Source of the DNA: Rhizobium sp. CF122 | GTDB lineage: Bacteria > Pseudomonadota > Alphaproteobacteria > Rhizobiales > Rhizobiaceae | Assembly: GCF_000282035.1 (NCBI RefSeq) | Contig: NZ_AKKA01000119.1 | Coordinates: forward strand, 19,356-83,355 | Reading direction: 5' to 3' | Length of the DNA stretch: 64,000 bases | Shown: positions 25,911 to 35,104 of the stretch, piece after piece | Position numbering within the stretch: the first letter of the stretch is position 1 | Layout of the letters: every line of letters starts with the position of its first letter | Made by a program: the position numbers and the translations under genes | Notes under the pieces: model-generated | Told to the model about the DNA's origin: nothing | The model's input: only the letters and a program-made list of their open reading frames with translations | Databases searched by the model: none

Positions 25911-26417
25911 CCGCTACGGCGCGATCCCCGTCACGATCCACCGGCTGGTCGCCATCCTCGCTATACTCGCGCTCGGTTCCAGGTTTCAGGCGGGCAGCGC
26001 GCTTGCCCCGGACACGAAAGCCTGCGCATGCACATCCCCGCAGCGATCATCGCCCTGCTGCTCACCGCGTTCCGCATCGTCTGGTGGTGGTTCTTCGATA
26101 AGAAGCCCGAGCCGGTGCAGGGATCGCTCCTGTGGCAGGAACGGCTGGCGCGCGGCGTTCACATTGCCTTCTACATTGTCATCCTCGGCATGATCGCAAG
26201 CGGTATCGGTATGATTGTGTTGAATGGTGCGGGACCCTTCATCTTCGGTGGAGCGGGCGCTGAACTGCCGAACGTCCTTTAATATCCTCCGCATATCCCG
26301 CACGGCCTCGGAGCCAACCTTCTGGTCGCTCTGCTACTCGCCCATGTCGGTGCAGCGCTCTACCACCATTACATCCGCAGCGACGGGTTGCTCTGGCGCA
26401 TGTGGTACGGGCATTGA
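25891..26417 (+). pseudogene. cytochrome b561, disrupted by frameshift and stop
   Basis: The first ~45 codons (MLRSTTSRYGAIPVTIHRLVAIL) read in one frame; near 26021 the cytochrome b561 sequence continues in another frame (LRMHIPAAIIALLLTAFR, then ARGVHIAFYIVIL). At 26280-26282 an in-frame TAA interrupts it, after which the family sequence goes on (YPPHIPHGLGANLLVALLL, then HVGAALYHHYIRSDGLLWRMWYGH) to TGA at 26415. All four membrane segments and the His residues expected to bind haem are still readable, so decay is recent. The intact protein would have been a ~175-residue inner-membrane electron carrier. Confidence 0.87.
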
Positions 26418-26567
26418 TCATCGCAGCAGCATCGAAACAAACGGGGTGTTTTGCCACCAGCCAAAACAGACTCGCGAAGAGCGCCGCCCGCTCCATGCCG
26501 AGTCCTTTCACTGAAAACAGGCTTCGGTCCCACCTCTCACACAACTTGCGCGGCATAATGCCGGACC

Positions 26568-27554
26568 TCATACCCGCCCGGTCAATCCGAAGCGATTGCG
26601 GTAGTCACCCGGCGATAGCCCGGTGATTTTCTGGAACACTTTTCGGAACGCACCCGAATCCTCGTAACCGGCCGCAGCGGCGATCTGCTCGACGGTGCAA
26701 TTCGAGAATTCGAGCATCTCGCGCGCCTTGCCGACCCGCAGATGCTGGCAATATTCGGTCGGCCGCAGGCCGGTCGCCTTGTGGAACCGACGAAGGAAGG
26801 TGCGCTCTTCCAGGCGGGCACGCTGCGCCATCGCCGCAAGTGTCACCCCGCGCGCGCCGCTCGCGTGCAACCAGTGCTGCACCTTTAGGATCTGCCCGTC
26901 GCCATGGTTCAGGCGTGGCGAGAAACTGCTGTAGCAGCGCTGCTCCCTGCCCGGCGGATCGACGAGGAGGTGGCGCGCGGTATCGAGCATGATGGTCGAT
27001 CCCAGCAATCTTTCGACGAGGTTGAGACCGAGATCGGTCCAGGCCATCATGCCACCCGCGGTAATCATGTCGCCCTCGTCGATGATGAGTTTGTCGGTGT
27101 CCACCCGCACCTCGGGAAAGCGCTGCGCCAGCAAGTCCGCATAGACCCAGTGGGTCGTCGCCATGCGGTGTGCCAGAAGGCCCGTTTCTGCAAGAAGGAA
27201 GGCGCCGACGCAAACGGAGCTCAGCGTCGTTCCCTCGGCATGCCGCTCACGAAGCCATCGCGCCAGCGGACCGGCTTCCTCCGAGGTCATCGGCTCGCTG
27301 AAGCTTGGAGGCAGGACGAGGACGGTGGGCGACCCCGGAGTGCCGGGCACCGTATCGAAAACGCGCTCGATTGTCGCTGCGGTTTCTGTGCCGCGCCAAT
27401 GGCTTACACGCAGGGCGGGGCCTCCCGACGGTTGCCGGACCGCTGCGAACCGATTGGCTAGGTAGAAGAGATCGGTAAGGCCGTAGACGGCTGCGAGCTG
27501 GACGTTCGGATAAAGCAGGATACCGATCTCGGCCGGCGCGTCGGTCTGGCTCAT
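26568..27554 (-). CDS. GlxA-family AraC-type transcriptional regulator
   Basis: Regulator of 328 residues. The N-terminal ~190 residues are a DJ-1/PfpI-like domain (IGILLYPNVQLAAVYGLTDLF; SVCVGAFLLAETGLL with the Cys at the nucleophile-elbow position), and the C-terminal ~100 residues are an AraC double HTH (LAAMAQRARLEERTFLRRF; IAAAAGYEDSGAFRKVFQ). This architecture occurs in regulators of amine, choline and arginine use. It is divergent from a cysteine hydrolase gene with 118 bp between, a likely target. Confidence 0.9.
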   Translation of the reverse strand: MSQTDAPAEIGILLYPNVQLAAVYGLTDLFYLANRFAAVRQPSGGPALRVSHWRGTETAATIERVFDTVPGTPGSPTVLVLPPSFSEPMTSEEAGPLARWLRERHAEGTTLSSVCVGAFLLAETGLLAHRMATTHWVYADLLAQRFPEVRVDTDKLIIDEGDMITAGGMMAWTDLGLNLVERLLGSTIMLDTARHLLVDPPGREQRCYSSFSPRLNHGDGQILKVQHWLHASGARGVTLAAMAQRARLEERTFLRRFHKATGLRPTEYCQHLRVGKAREMLEFSNCTVEQIAAAAGYEDSGAFRKVFQKITGLSPGDYRNRFGLTGRV

Positions 27555-27672
27555 TTGTCAGTTTTGGCCTCGATAATGTCAATTTCGCCAATCCACACAA
27601 TGCCGCTTCAGACGTAACTTGTCCATCAACGAACGGGGATCGTCCCCGGAAGGAATGAAAGGATACAAGGAC

Positions 27673-28245
27673 ATGAACAAGCGAGCCCTCATCGTCGTCG
27701 ACATTCAGAACGATTACTTTCCAAACGGCAAGTGGCCGTTGAACGGTGCTGACGCAGCCGCCGACAATGCCGCACGGATGATCGCGGCAGCCCGCGATGC
27801 AGGCGATCTTGTCGTCCATATCAGACATGAGTCGGCCGGCGAGAATGCAGCCTTTTTCCTTGCCGGCTCGGAGGGTGCGCAGATTCACCCGAAAGTGCTG
27901 GACCGGCCCGGCGAAACCGTCATCGTCAAGAACCATGTCAACTCGTTCCGTGAAACTGATCTGAAGGCGACACTCGACCGCAATGGCATCGACGAGGTCA
28001 CCGTCGTCGGCAGTATGAGTCATATGTGCATCGATGCCATCACGCGGGCCGCCAGCGATTTCGGGTACCGGGTAACGGTCATCCACGATGCCTGCGCAAC
28101 GCGCGACCTCGAATTCAACGGCACGTCGGTCCCCGCCGCGCAGGCGCATGCGGCCTTCATGGCGGCATTCGCCTTCGCCTACGCCTCCGTGCTCTCGACG
28201 GACGAGGCACTGGCCGTACGCAGCGAACTGAGAGCCTCCGCCTAG
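27673..28245 (+). CDS. isochorismatase-like cysteine hydrolase
   Basis: Hydrolase of 190 residues. The likely triad is Asp10 (ALIVVDIQNDYF), a Lys in VIVKNHVNSF and the Cys in SMSHMCIDAITRAA. Relatives hydrolyse amides such as nicotinamide, carbamoyl compounds or isochorismate; the substrate cannot be told. The start MNKRALIV is chosen because the family motif follows immediately; the upstream 18 codons are not conserved. It is probably controlled by the divergent GlxA-type regulator. Confidence 0.87.
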   Translation: MNKRALIVVDIQNDYFPNGKWPLNGADAAADNAARMIAAARDAGDLVVHIRHESAGENAAFFLAGSEGAQIHPKVLDRPGETVIVKNHVNSFRETDLKATLDRNGIDEVTVVGSMSHMCIDAITRAASDFGYRVTVIHDACATRDLEFNGTSVPAAQAHAAFMAAFAFAYASVLSTDEALAVRSELRASA

Positions 28246-28432
28246 CACGGCGATATCGGGCGCGTGTCAACCGCGCGCGGAGCACTGGAGAGCTTGTTCG
28301 ACCGCCATCGCCCCATGGCGGTCATCAGCCAACGAACCGCAACAGGCATTTGCGGCCGCTCGCCGTTGACTTCGCAGGCGATGAGAGGAGAATACCTTTC
28401 ATGCCTCGCCACGCAATACAGGGGGCGCCCAG

Positions 28433-28903
28433 ATGACGATCGCAAGGAAACTTCAGGATTATATCGACGGTGAGGGTGTCGCCTACGACACCGTGCCTCA
28501 TCATCGCACAGCGACAACCAGCCAATCGGCACAAGCCGCACATGTTCCGGGCAGCCGGCTGGCCAAATCAGTCGTCGTACATCATGAAATGGGATACGTC
28601 CTGGCCGTCGTTCCCAGCACACACCGGATCGAGCTCAGCACGTTACAGGATGTGATGAACAGACGCCTTGGCCTCGCCTCGGAAGATGAGGTCAGTTCGC
28701 TTTTCGCCGATTGCGACATTGGCGCAGTTCCGCCGATCGGATCGGCCTACAACGTGCCTGTGATCCTCGACGAAAGCCTCGGCAATGCCAGCGACATCTA
28801 TTTCGAAGGCGGCGACCACAGGACACTGGTGCATATGAGCGGCCTCAGCTTTCGCAACCTGATGAAGGATGCGCAAATCGCCCGCTTCAGTCACCGACCG
28901 TAA
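28433..28903 (+). CDS. YbaK/EbsC-type aminoacyl-tRNA deacylase
   Basis: Protein of 156 residues with the YbaK/ProX editing-domain fold: YDTVPHHRTATTSQSAQAAHV at the start, a Lys in RLAKSVVVHHEMGY, and GSAYNVPVILDESLG near the end. Such proteins hydrolyse mischarged tRNAs (for example Cys-, Ala- or Ser-tRNA). It stands alone after the cysteine hydrolase, 187 bp downstream, so a separate promoter is likely. Confidence 0.86.
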   Translation: MTIARKLQDYIDGEGVAYDTVPHHRTATTSQSAQAAHVPGSRLAKSVVVHHEMGYVLAVVPSTHRIELSTLQDVMNRRLGLASEDEVSSLFADCDIGAVPPIGSAYNVPVILDESLGNASDIYFEGGDHRTLVHMSGLSFRNLMKDAQIARFSHRP

Positions 28904-29302
28904 AATCGTGATCCTAGGGTCATACTGACGCGGCTCGATGCCGCCCGAAAAGTCGATCAATCCTGCCGGCTGGTACGTCAAGAGGCGCACACCGGGTCGT
29001 CGCTCACTGATCTCGCTTCTTGGTAGGTCCCGGAAAGAACTGGCACGCCGGACGAGATGAAACTGCGAACTCGCATGTGATTGGTACCGCCGTCGACGTC
29101 CACACGGCAGGCCTGCTTCGCGCGCGATCTCCGGATCTTGCCGAACGACCCCGCAAGTTCACGAGCCCGGCCTAGCTTCGCAGAAGTCACGCAACCTTGC
29201 CAGTTCAGCAGCATACCCTAGTTTGAAGTCGCGCGGGATTGTCGCGACCAACATGCATGCCGTTGTTCTAAAGTAGCTTTTCAATCACAAAGGGCCTCCA
29301 TC
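28904..29302. other. gap of 399 bp with one copy of a repeat
   Basis: Between the deacylase and desuccinylase genes. No convincing gene was found. It contains the left copy (29041-29083) of the 43-bp direct repeat. Confidence 0.5.
29041..29083 (+). repeat. left copy of 43-bp imperfect direct repeat
   Basis: Matches 33223-33265 at 36 of 43 positions without gaps, including an identical 20-bp core (positions 6-25, CGCCGGACGAGATGAAACTG). Same orientation. The pair brackets three catabolic genes. Nature unknown; perhaps a remnant of a mobile element or of a dispersed intergenic repeat. Confidence 0.7.
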
Positions 29303-30496
29303 ATGTCGGACAAATTGAAGAACGGCATCGATCGCCGCGATCTGTTGATTGCATCTATTGCCACGGTCGGCGCGTCGGCTGCCCTTGCCGTCAACGCGGG
29401 TGCTGCAAATGCTCAGGACGCAGCGACACCCGCTGCCCATCCGACATCAGGAACGGCCTATACCGGCGATGTTATCCGGGGAAAAAAGGTTATCAGCGCG
29501 CTCGACGTCAACGACCTGGAGCCGGGACAGAAGCACCTCCTGTATTTTCAGGGTGCGCAGATGCCCACGGGGCAGCACTGGTACGTGTCCGTGACGGTCG
29601 CCAAGGGGGCAAGGCCGGGCAAGCGCGGCGTCCTGACCAGTGGTGTGCATGGCGACGAAATGAGTAACATTCACGCGGTCCAGACCGTGATGAACCAGCT
29701 CGATCCGGCGCAGATGTCGGGCACGGTCATGGCGGTCACCGACGTGGCACGCCCGGCCATTGAAAGCATGCAGCGCAGGTGGCCCAATCAGGGCAGAGGC
29801 CTAGATCTGATCGATATGAATCGGGAATGGCCCGGGAACGAGAACGGTGCCACCGCGCCCAGCCGACACGCCGGGCTGCTGTTCAACCGGCTGCTGCGGC
29901 CGAACGCCGACTTCGCGATCGACTTCCACACCGGAACAACCGGATTCGAAGTCACCGCATTTAATCTTGGCGGCATGGATGTGCCCGAGGTCAAGGCAAT
30001 GGTGGAGCTCTATCCCGTCGGCCAGATCTTCGACAACCATGTCTATCCCGGTGTCCTGCACAACGCGTTCATGGACGCGGGCATCCCGTCCTTTACACCG
30101 GAGATCGGTGCTGCTCGCGTTCTGAACGTCGAGATGATCTCACTGTTCGTGGAAGGCACGATGAACGTCCTCAAGCATCACGGCATCGTCGCCGGGCCGA
30201 TGGGCCGGACAGGCAAGGACGTGAATGTCTTCGTCGGCAACAGTGCGTTCCCTATCCTGGCAACCCAGGGCGGGATCGTCGAGCATTTGGTCAAGCTCAA
30301 CGACAAGGTCGAACCTGGACAGAAGGTGGCCATCCAGCGCAACAGCTTCGGCGAAGTGGTCGCGGAGTATACGAGCGGCGTGGCCGGAGAGATAGCGGGC
30401 CAGCGCAGCGACGCAATGTCCGAGCCCGGCAACCCCCTGGTATTCATCCTCTTCCACAAGCCGACGATGGAGGGCATTGAGTCCTATCCCGAATAG
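29303..30496 (+). CDS. exported succinylglutamate desuccinylase/aspartoacylase-family protein
   Basis: Zinc carboxypeptidase-like (M14) protein of 397 residues. The twin-arginine signal DRRDLLIASIATVGASAAL ends near ANAQDA (residue 37), so it should be exported folded. HGDE (SGVHGDEMSN) and DFHTG give the zinc ligands of the AstE/AspA group; MNREWPG and FTPEIGAARVLN also fit. The C-terminal ~100 residues form a beta-rich lipoyl-like domain (GGIVEHLVKLNDKVEPGQKVA). It may remove acyl groups from N-acylated amino acids in the periplasm; the substrate is inferred. Confidence 0.85.
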   Translation: MSDKLKNGIDRRDLLIASIATVGASAALAVNAGAANAQDAATPAAHPTSGTAYTGDVIRGKKVISALDVNDLEPGQKHLLYFQGAQMPTGQHWYVSVTVAKGARPGKRGVLTSGVHGDEMSNIHAVQTVMNQLDPAQMSGTVMAVTDVARPAIESMQRRWPNQGRGLDLIDMNREWPGNENGATAPSRHAGLLFNRLLRPNADFAIDFHTGTTGFEVTAFNLGGMDVPEVKAMVELYPVGQIFDNHVYPGVLHNAFMDAGIPSFTPEIGAARVLNVEMISLFVEGTMNVLKHHGIVAGPMGRTGKDVNVFVGNSAFPILATQGGIVEHLVKLNDKVEPGQKVAIQRNSFGEVVAEYTSGVAGEIAGQRSDAMSEPGNPLVFILFHKPTMEGIESYPE

Positions 30497-30757
30497 TCCG
30501 CCTTGCGAGCGATTCTTCGCCCGTCTTAGTAGTTCAGAATCACAAATCGCGCGCTTCAAACCGACGGTGATGTCGTGTTTCCTGCAGCGGATGGACGCGG
30601 CCTCGGGGCTTTTCTCATCTAGGCCACACCGAGCGGTTGAAGTCTGCCTCGATGAGGCGAACCGCGTTCTCCACTCGTCACGGGCTATACGCACCCTGCA
30701 TAACTCTATACGTTCCTAATGATTTCACTGCTTTACACCGAGCAAGGTTCCGATCCC

Positions 30758-31768
30758 ATGCAGCTCGACGCACACCCTCGGCAGATACTGTCCCGATGGC
30801 CGACGCCGATCGAGACGCTCGACCGGCTCTCCGCCGCTTACGGTGGCCCGCGGATCTCCATCAAGCGGGATGATTTCGGCAGCATCGCCATGGGCGGCAA
30901 TAAGCTGCGGAAGCTCGAATATCTGATGGGGGACGCTCTGGCGAAGGGATGCGACATCGTCGTCACGTCCGGAGCCTTACAATCGAACCACGCTCGCTTG
31001 ACTGCGGCGGTCGCGGCCAAGCTTGGCCTGACGTGCCATTTGGTCCTAAAGGACGACGTTCCCGACCGTTCCGAGACCTACCACAACTCGGCAAACCTGC
31101 TTCTAGACAAGCTTGTCGGTGCGGAGATCGTGCGGGTCGGACGCCACGACCCGCTCGCCGAGGCGGTGGAGGCTCATGCGGCGTCGTTGCGGGTGAAAGG
31201 GCTTTCGCCGTACGTCGTGCCGCTGGGCGGGTCGAACGCGATCGGCTGCCTGGGCTACGTGACCTGCGCCCTGGAAATCGCGGAACAGGAACGGAAACTC
31301 GGAAAGGCGTTCAGCCACATCTTCGTCGTGTCAGGATCAGGCGGGACTCATGCGGGGCTGCTTGCCGGGCTCAAACTCACCGGCTCGACGGCGAAGCTTG
31401 TCGGCGCGACAATCTCACGGTCGAAAGCGATGCAGCGCCCGATTATCGAGCAGTTAGTCTCTGACGTCGCCCCCCTGGTCGGAATCCATGAATCTGGAAC
31501 CACGGATGCTATCGAACTCGATGATAGCATGTACCTTCCCGGCTACGGGCTTCCGAACGGCCCTTCGAGGAATGCCGTCGTTCAGTGCGCGAAGTCCGAG
31601 GGCATCCTTTTGGACCCGGTCTACACGTCGAAGGCGATGGCGGCTCTTTACAACCGGATCGAGGCAGGGACCTTTAAGCCCTCGGATGAGGTGCTCTTCA
31701 TCCACACCGGCGGTGCGCCAGCATTGTTCGCGTACGATGAGATCTACGCCAAGAACGCTCCCTTGTAG
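30758..31768 (+). CDS. D-cysteine desulfhydrase / ACC deaminase-like PLP enzyme
   Basis: Fold-type II PLP enzyme of 336 residues. The PLP Lys lies in MGGNKLRKLEYLMGDAL; SGALQSNHARLTAAVAAKLG binds the substrate carboxylate, and VSGSGGTHAGLLAGL the cofactor phosphate. D-cysteine desulfhydrase (to pyruvate, sulfide and ammonia) fits best; ACC deaminase is a close alternative and matters for plant-associated bacteria. The start MQLDAHPRQILSRWP matches family N-termini; an ATG 13 codons upstream (30719) is possible. It stands 261 bp after the desuccinylase gene. Confidence 0.85.
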   Translation: MQLDAHPRQILSRWPTPIETLDRLSAAYGGPRISIKRDDFGSIAMGGNKLRKLEYLMGDALAKGCDIVVTSGALQSNHARLTAAVAAKLGLTCHLVLKDDVPDRSETYHNSANLLLDKLVGAEIVRVGRHDPLAEAVEAHAASLRVKGLSPYVVPLGGSNAIGCLGYVTCALEIAEQERKLGKAFSHIFVVSGSGGTHAGLLAGLKLTGSTAKLVGATISRSKAMQRPIIEQLVSDVAPLVGIHESGTTDAIELDDSMYLPGYGLPNGPSRNAVVQCAKSEGILLDPVYTSKAMAALYNRIEAGTFKPSDEVLFIHTGGAPALFAYDEIYAKNAPL

Positions 31769-31870
31769 TTGCCTCCTCCGCAGAGCCCTGGCGCTCCCTG
31801 GGCGTTTTCGCTGCCAGCCATGTAAGGTGACCCAGCGGGAGCGACTTGAGGTGACTATTGTGAGCCAGCA

Positions 31871-32887
31871 CTACGATTGCCAGTCGGCCAATGCGGACTT
31901 CAGATGCGCTTTCACGTCAGCGTTGGCAAAACTCGCGTCGATGGACGTTCGAGCAACGTCGCGCATGATCTCGTCGCTCCACCCGAAGGCGGCCGCCGCC
32001 AGTTCGTATTCAGCCGGAAGGTTTGTAGCCAACAGGCTTGGATCGTCGGTGTTGACCGACACCCTGACGCCCGCCTTTCGGAGGCGGTCGATGGGATGGG
32101 CCTCAATAGAGGGATAAAGCTTGAGCGTGAGGTTCGAGGTGGGGCAGACGCCCAGCGGGATACCGCGTTCGGCAAGAAGCGCCACCACACGGTCGTCCTC
32201 GACAGCTCGGACACCGTGGTCGATGCGATCTGCGCCTAACAATTCGACCGCATCACGAACTCCTTCCGGTCCGCTCGACTCGCCGGCATGAACGGTACGC
32301 CGCAAGCCGGCAGCCGCGGCCCGGCGAAATGCCTCGGCAAAGCGTGGTCCGGTGCGACCTGCGGCTGCCTCATTGCCGTCAACCGACAGGGCGACCACCC
32401 GCGGATGGCGCCAGGCGATGAGATTTTCGACGAGTTCTACCGCTTCATCGGAGCTCTGGGTGCGGAGTAAGCTGACGCACAATCCAACGGGTGGAAGTCC
32501 GTCCTGCGCCGCAGCGGTGAAGCCTGCATCGAGGGCCTCTATCAGCTCCCTGGTCCTGCCCTGCCATGGGGCCCAGTGCTTGGGATTGATGATCAGGTCT
32601 GCGTAACCGGTGCCGTCCGCCGCCAATCGCCGGCAAAACCCATAGGCCAATTCGGCCAGGCGGTCCCGAGTGCTGGCCAGGCCACAGGCCCAGTCTAGAA
32701 ATTCGAGCATATCAGCGAGGCTCTCGAAAGAGAAAAGCCGCTCGTGCGGCCGCGGCATTGGAACGCCAGCCTGCCTTGCCCAACTCTCCAGGGTGGCGGA
32801 TTCAAAGCAGCCCTCCAGGTGAACATGCACTTCCGCCTTAGGCAGTGCCTGAAGGGATTCGCCGCTACGTGTGCCGTCTTTTCTCAT
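31871..32887 (-). CDS. adenosine/adenine deaminase-family protein
   Basis: Amidohydrolase-fold protein of 338 residues. HVHLEG near the N-terminus, VHAGES in the middle, and NTDDPSLL near the C-terminus are the zinc and catalytic residues of the adenosine deaminase family; LPKAEVHVHLEG is the classical entry motif. It may deaminate adenosine, adenine or a related purine. The ATG at 32887 follows GGGGAG; an upstream in-frame Met lacks a ribosome site. It converges on the desulfhydrase gene. Confidence 0.85.
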   Translation of the reverse strand: MRKDGTRSGESLQALPKAEVHVHLEGCFESATLESWARQAGVPMPRPHERLFSFESLADMLEFLDWACGLASTRDRLAELAYGFCRRLAADGTGYADLIINPKHWAPWQGRTRELIEALDAGFTAAAQDGLPPVGLCVSLLRTQSSDEAVELVENLIAWRHPRVVALSVDGNEAAAGRTGPRFAEAFRRAAAAGLRRTVHAGESSGPEGVRDAVELLGADRIDHGVRAVEDDRVVALLAERGIPLGVCPTSNLTLKLYPSIEAHPIDRLRKAGVRVSVNTDDPSLLATNLPAEYELAAAAFGWSDEIMRDVARTSIDASFANADVKAHLKSALADWQS

Positions 32888-33328
32888 CGCAGTTACTCCC
32901 CGCTGCAGGGTCCCCACCATGCGGCGACCGCGCGAGGTACGAGGATGGCCGCTATCCTATGCCGTCGCCGGCTTCGCCTGACCGTTGATCACGTGAAGGA
33001 TGACCGCTTATAGTAGAGTGCCGATCAAGCCGCCTGTCAAACCGACGTAAGAAAGATACAGCATGACGACTGCGCTGTGGATCAACATGCCGACCACAGG
33101 CGGCAGTCGTCCTGTTCACGCCGCATTTGAGATTTTCGCGTGCTCGTAGTCGACGACCAACAAGGGTCATTGTCGTAAGTTCAGCTGAAGACGCGCGAGT
33201 TTCTTCTGAAGCGGTGGAAAAATGGCGCGCCGGACGAGATGAAACTGGGCACCGCTATGTGATTGTTTGCACTATTTAATTTCCCGGCACCACAATCGCA
33301 CTAACCATTGACGCGGCGATCCGATGAG
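32888..33328. other. gap of 441 bp with repeat and a tiny hydrophobic frame
   Basis: Contains the right copy of the 43-bp repeat (33223-33265). On the minus strand 33008-33088 an ATG frame of 26 codons encodes a single hydrophobic segment (MLIHSAVVMLYLSYVGLTGG...), which may be a gene remnant or a small membrane peptide. No ribosome site is convincing. Nothing else was recognised. Confidence 0.4.
33223..33265 (+). repeat. right copy of 43-bp imperfect direct repeat
   Basis: Partner of 29041-29083 (36 of 43 identical, same orientation). It lies 42 to 64 bases past the end of the M20 peptidase gene. Confidence 0.7.
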
Positions 33329-34738
33329 TTATTGGGTCGATGGCTCACACGCACGCCAATTGCCTGGCACCCCAGCTTCCCCCAAATCCCAATAGAGTCC
33401 GGCCATTAGCGCGAGTCCTTCGCGGGCGATCGCGAGGGGGACATGCTCGTTCGGCGCGTGCTGGGAGCAGGCCGGATACGAATGCGGCACCCACACGGTA
33501 GGCAGTTCTAGAACCTCGGCGAAAATGTCGTTCGGTAGCGCGCCTCCAAGGCTCGGCAGGATCGCCGGCTTCGTCCCGATTGTGCGGCTGATCGATTCGA
33601 CTGCCCACTCGACCCAAGGATGGTCGGGCTCGAGCATCGACGCCCGGAAGAGTTCGGCGCTTGCCTGTGCGATCTGGACATTCGAAAAGCCGTGCCGATC
33701 AAGATGGCGGCGTAGGGCTGGCAGGATGCCATCCGCGTCAACCCCGACCACAAACCGTAGCTGGCAGCGCGCCCAAGCGCGCGGGGGGATTGCATTGACA
33801 GGTGTTCTCGGATTGCCGGCTTCGAAGGCCAGCACCGCGAACGAGGACCAACCGAATACTTTCTCGGCCGGTGTAAGCCCTGGCTCGCCCCAGGTCGGAT
33901 CAATTTCAGGTGCGCCGGGGCTGCTCACAATCTCGCAATCGAAAAGAGCGCGCCGCACGCTGTCGGGAAAGCTTTTTGGAATCCATTCAGGCACCTGAAT
34001 CTTGCCTGTCGGCCCGGCAAGGCTCGCAATGGCATTGGCAAGCTGGATTGCCGGATCGGAAAGAAGGCCGCCCCAATTGCCGGAATGATGGCCGCCCTCG
34101 CGTGCATCAATCCAGATATCGAATGAAAGAGCGCCACGCGATCCCAAGAAGATGGTCGGTCGTTCGGCCGACAGCCGGGGTCCGTCCGACGCAATCAGAA
34201 CGTCAGCCCGCAACAAATCCTTGTGCGCGGACGCGAACTCGCGCAACGCGGGCGATCCGATTTCCTCGCCCATTTCGAAAAGATACTTTGCGTTGAACCC
34301 GAGACGCCCACGAGTCTCCAGGACGGCTTGCAGGGCGCCGATGTTGATCGAGTGCTGTCCCTTATTGTCGGCAACGCCACGACCATACCATCGACCATCC
34401 CGCTCGGTAAGTCGCCAAGGCGAGAGACCTTCATCCCAGCCATCGTAAAGGCCGCGAACGACATCACCGTGACCGTAGCCAAGGACTGTTGGCCGCAACA
34501 TATCCTCGATGCGTTCTGCGAGAAGGAATGGCCACTGGCCTTCCGACAGCACATGGCAGACAAAGCCGAGCGCCTTGAGAGTGGGCTTGATCTCGGCTTC
34601 GAGATATTCGATCAGCGTTGACGCCTGATCGGGATTCTGACTTTCGGTCGGCATCGCCACGCGTCGGGCCAAGTCCTCGCGGAAGGCACCCGAGTCAAAA
34701 TAGCTTTGGGCTTTTGCAACAGCGCTGTCTCGGTTCAT
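33329..34738 (-). CDS. M20-family metallopeptidase
   Basis: Zinc peptidase/deacylase of 469 residues. Metal ligands are visible in order: GYGHGDVV (His), RGVADNKG (Asp), EMGEEIGS (catalytic Glu-Glu), ASDGPRLS (Asp) and SQHAPNEHVP (His). The ~100-residue lid domain follows SDGP. Length and motifs fit the ArgE/DapE/dipeptidase branch; no signal peptide, so cytoplasmic. It probably cleaves short peptides or N-acyl amino acids. It is isolated from the neighbours by gaps on both sides. Confidence 0.87.
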   Translation of the reverse strand: MNRDSAVAKAQSYFDSGAFREDLARRVAMPTESQNPDQASTLIEYLEAEIKPTLKALGFVCHVLSEGQWPFLLAERIEDMLRPTVLGYGHGDVVRGLYDGWDEGLSPWRLTERDGRWYGRGVADNKGQHSINIGALQAVLETRGRLGFNAKYLFEMGEEIGSPALREFASAHKDLLRADVLIASDGPRLSAERPTIFLGSRGALSFDIWIDAREGGHHSGNWGGLLSDPAIQLANAIASLAGPTGKIQVPEWIPKSFPDSVRRALFDCEIVSSPGAPEIDPTWGEPGLTPAEKVFGWSSFAVLAFEAGNPRTPVNAIPPRAWARCQLRFVVGVDADGILPALRRHLDRHGFSNVQIAQASAELFRASMLEPDHPWVEWAVESISRTIGTKPAILPSLGGALPNDIFAEVLELPTVWVPHSYPACSQHAPNEHVPLAIAREGLALMAGLYWDLGEAGVPGNWRACEPSTQ

Positions 34739-34914
34739 GCATCCAAACTATCACGCTCGTATGGATTGCGTCGAACTGAATTGGCTAATCGAGGCTGTTG
34801 CCGCTACACGACGCAACGTGGTCAGCGTAGGCTACAACCGTGGTGTACTGAACGACGGTTCGCCATCTTGTCCGGTGTCGAGAATATATTGTAGAGAAAT
34901 CAACATGATAGAAA

Positions 34915-34991
34915 TGGCGCACCCGAAGAGATTCGAACTCCTGACCCCCAGATTCGTAGTCTGGTGCTCTATCCAGCTGAGCTACGGGTGC
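34915..34991 (-). tRNA. tRNA-Arg (anticodon ACG)
   Basis: A 77-nt cloverleaf on the minus strand: acceptor stem GCACCCG/CGGGTGC, discriminator G, and an encoded CCA end (34917-34915). The D-arm AGCTCAGCTGGATAGAGC, anticodon stem CCAGA/TCTGG with loop CTACGAA (anticodon ACG, read as ICG), and T-arm ending GTTCGAATC are all present. It decodes CGU/CGC/CGA. Confidence 0.97.
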
Positions 34992-35104
34992 GTGCCGGAA
35001 GCGGCCGAACCGCTTGCGTGGGCGGTTCTCTAAAGGGTCCTTTCGGGGATTGCAATAGGCTTTCTGAAAAAATCGCGACTTTGGTGGTGCAGAGCGGAAA
35101 TGCA

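Noticed and set aside
26239..26571. 110-codon minus-strand frame over the cytochrome b561 remnant
   Set aside because: It is antisense to recognisable b561 sequence; the open frame is incidental.
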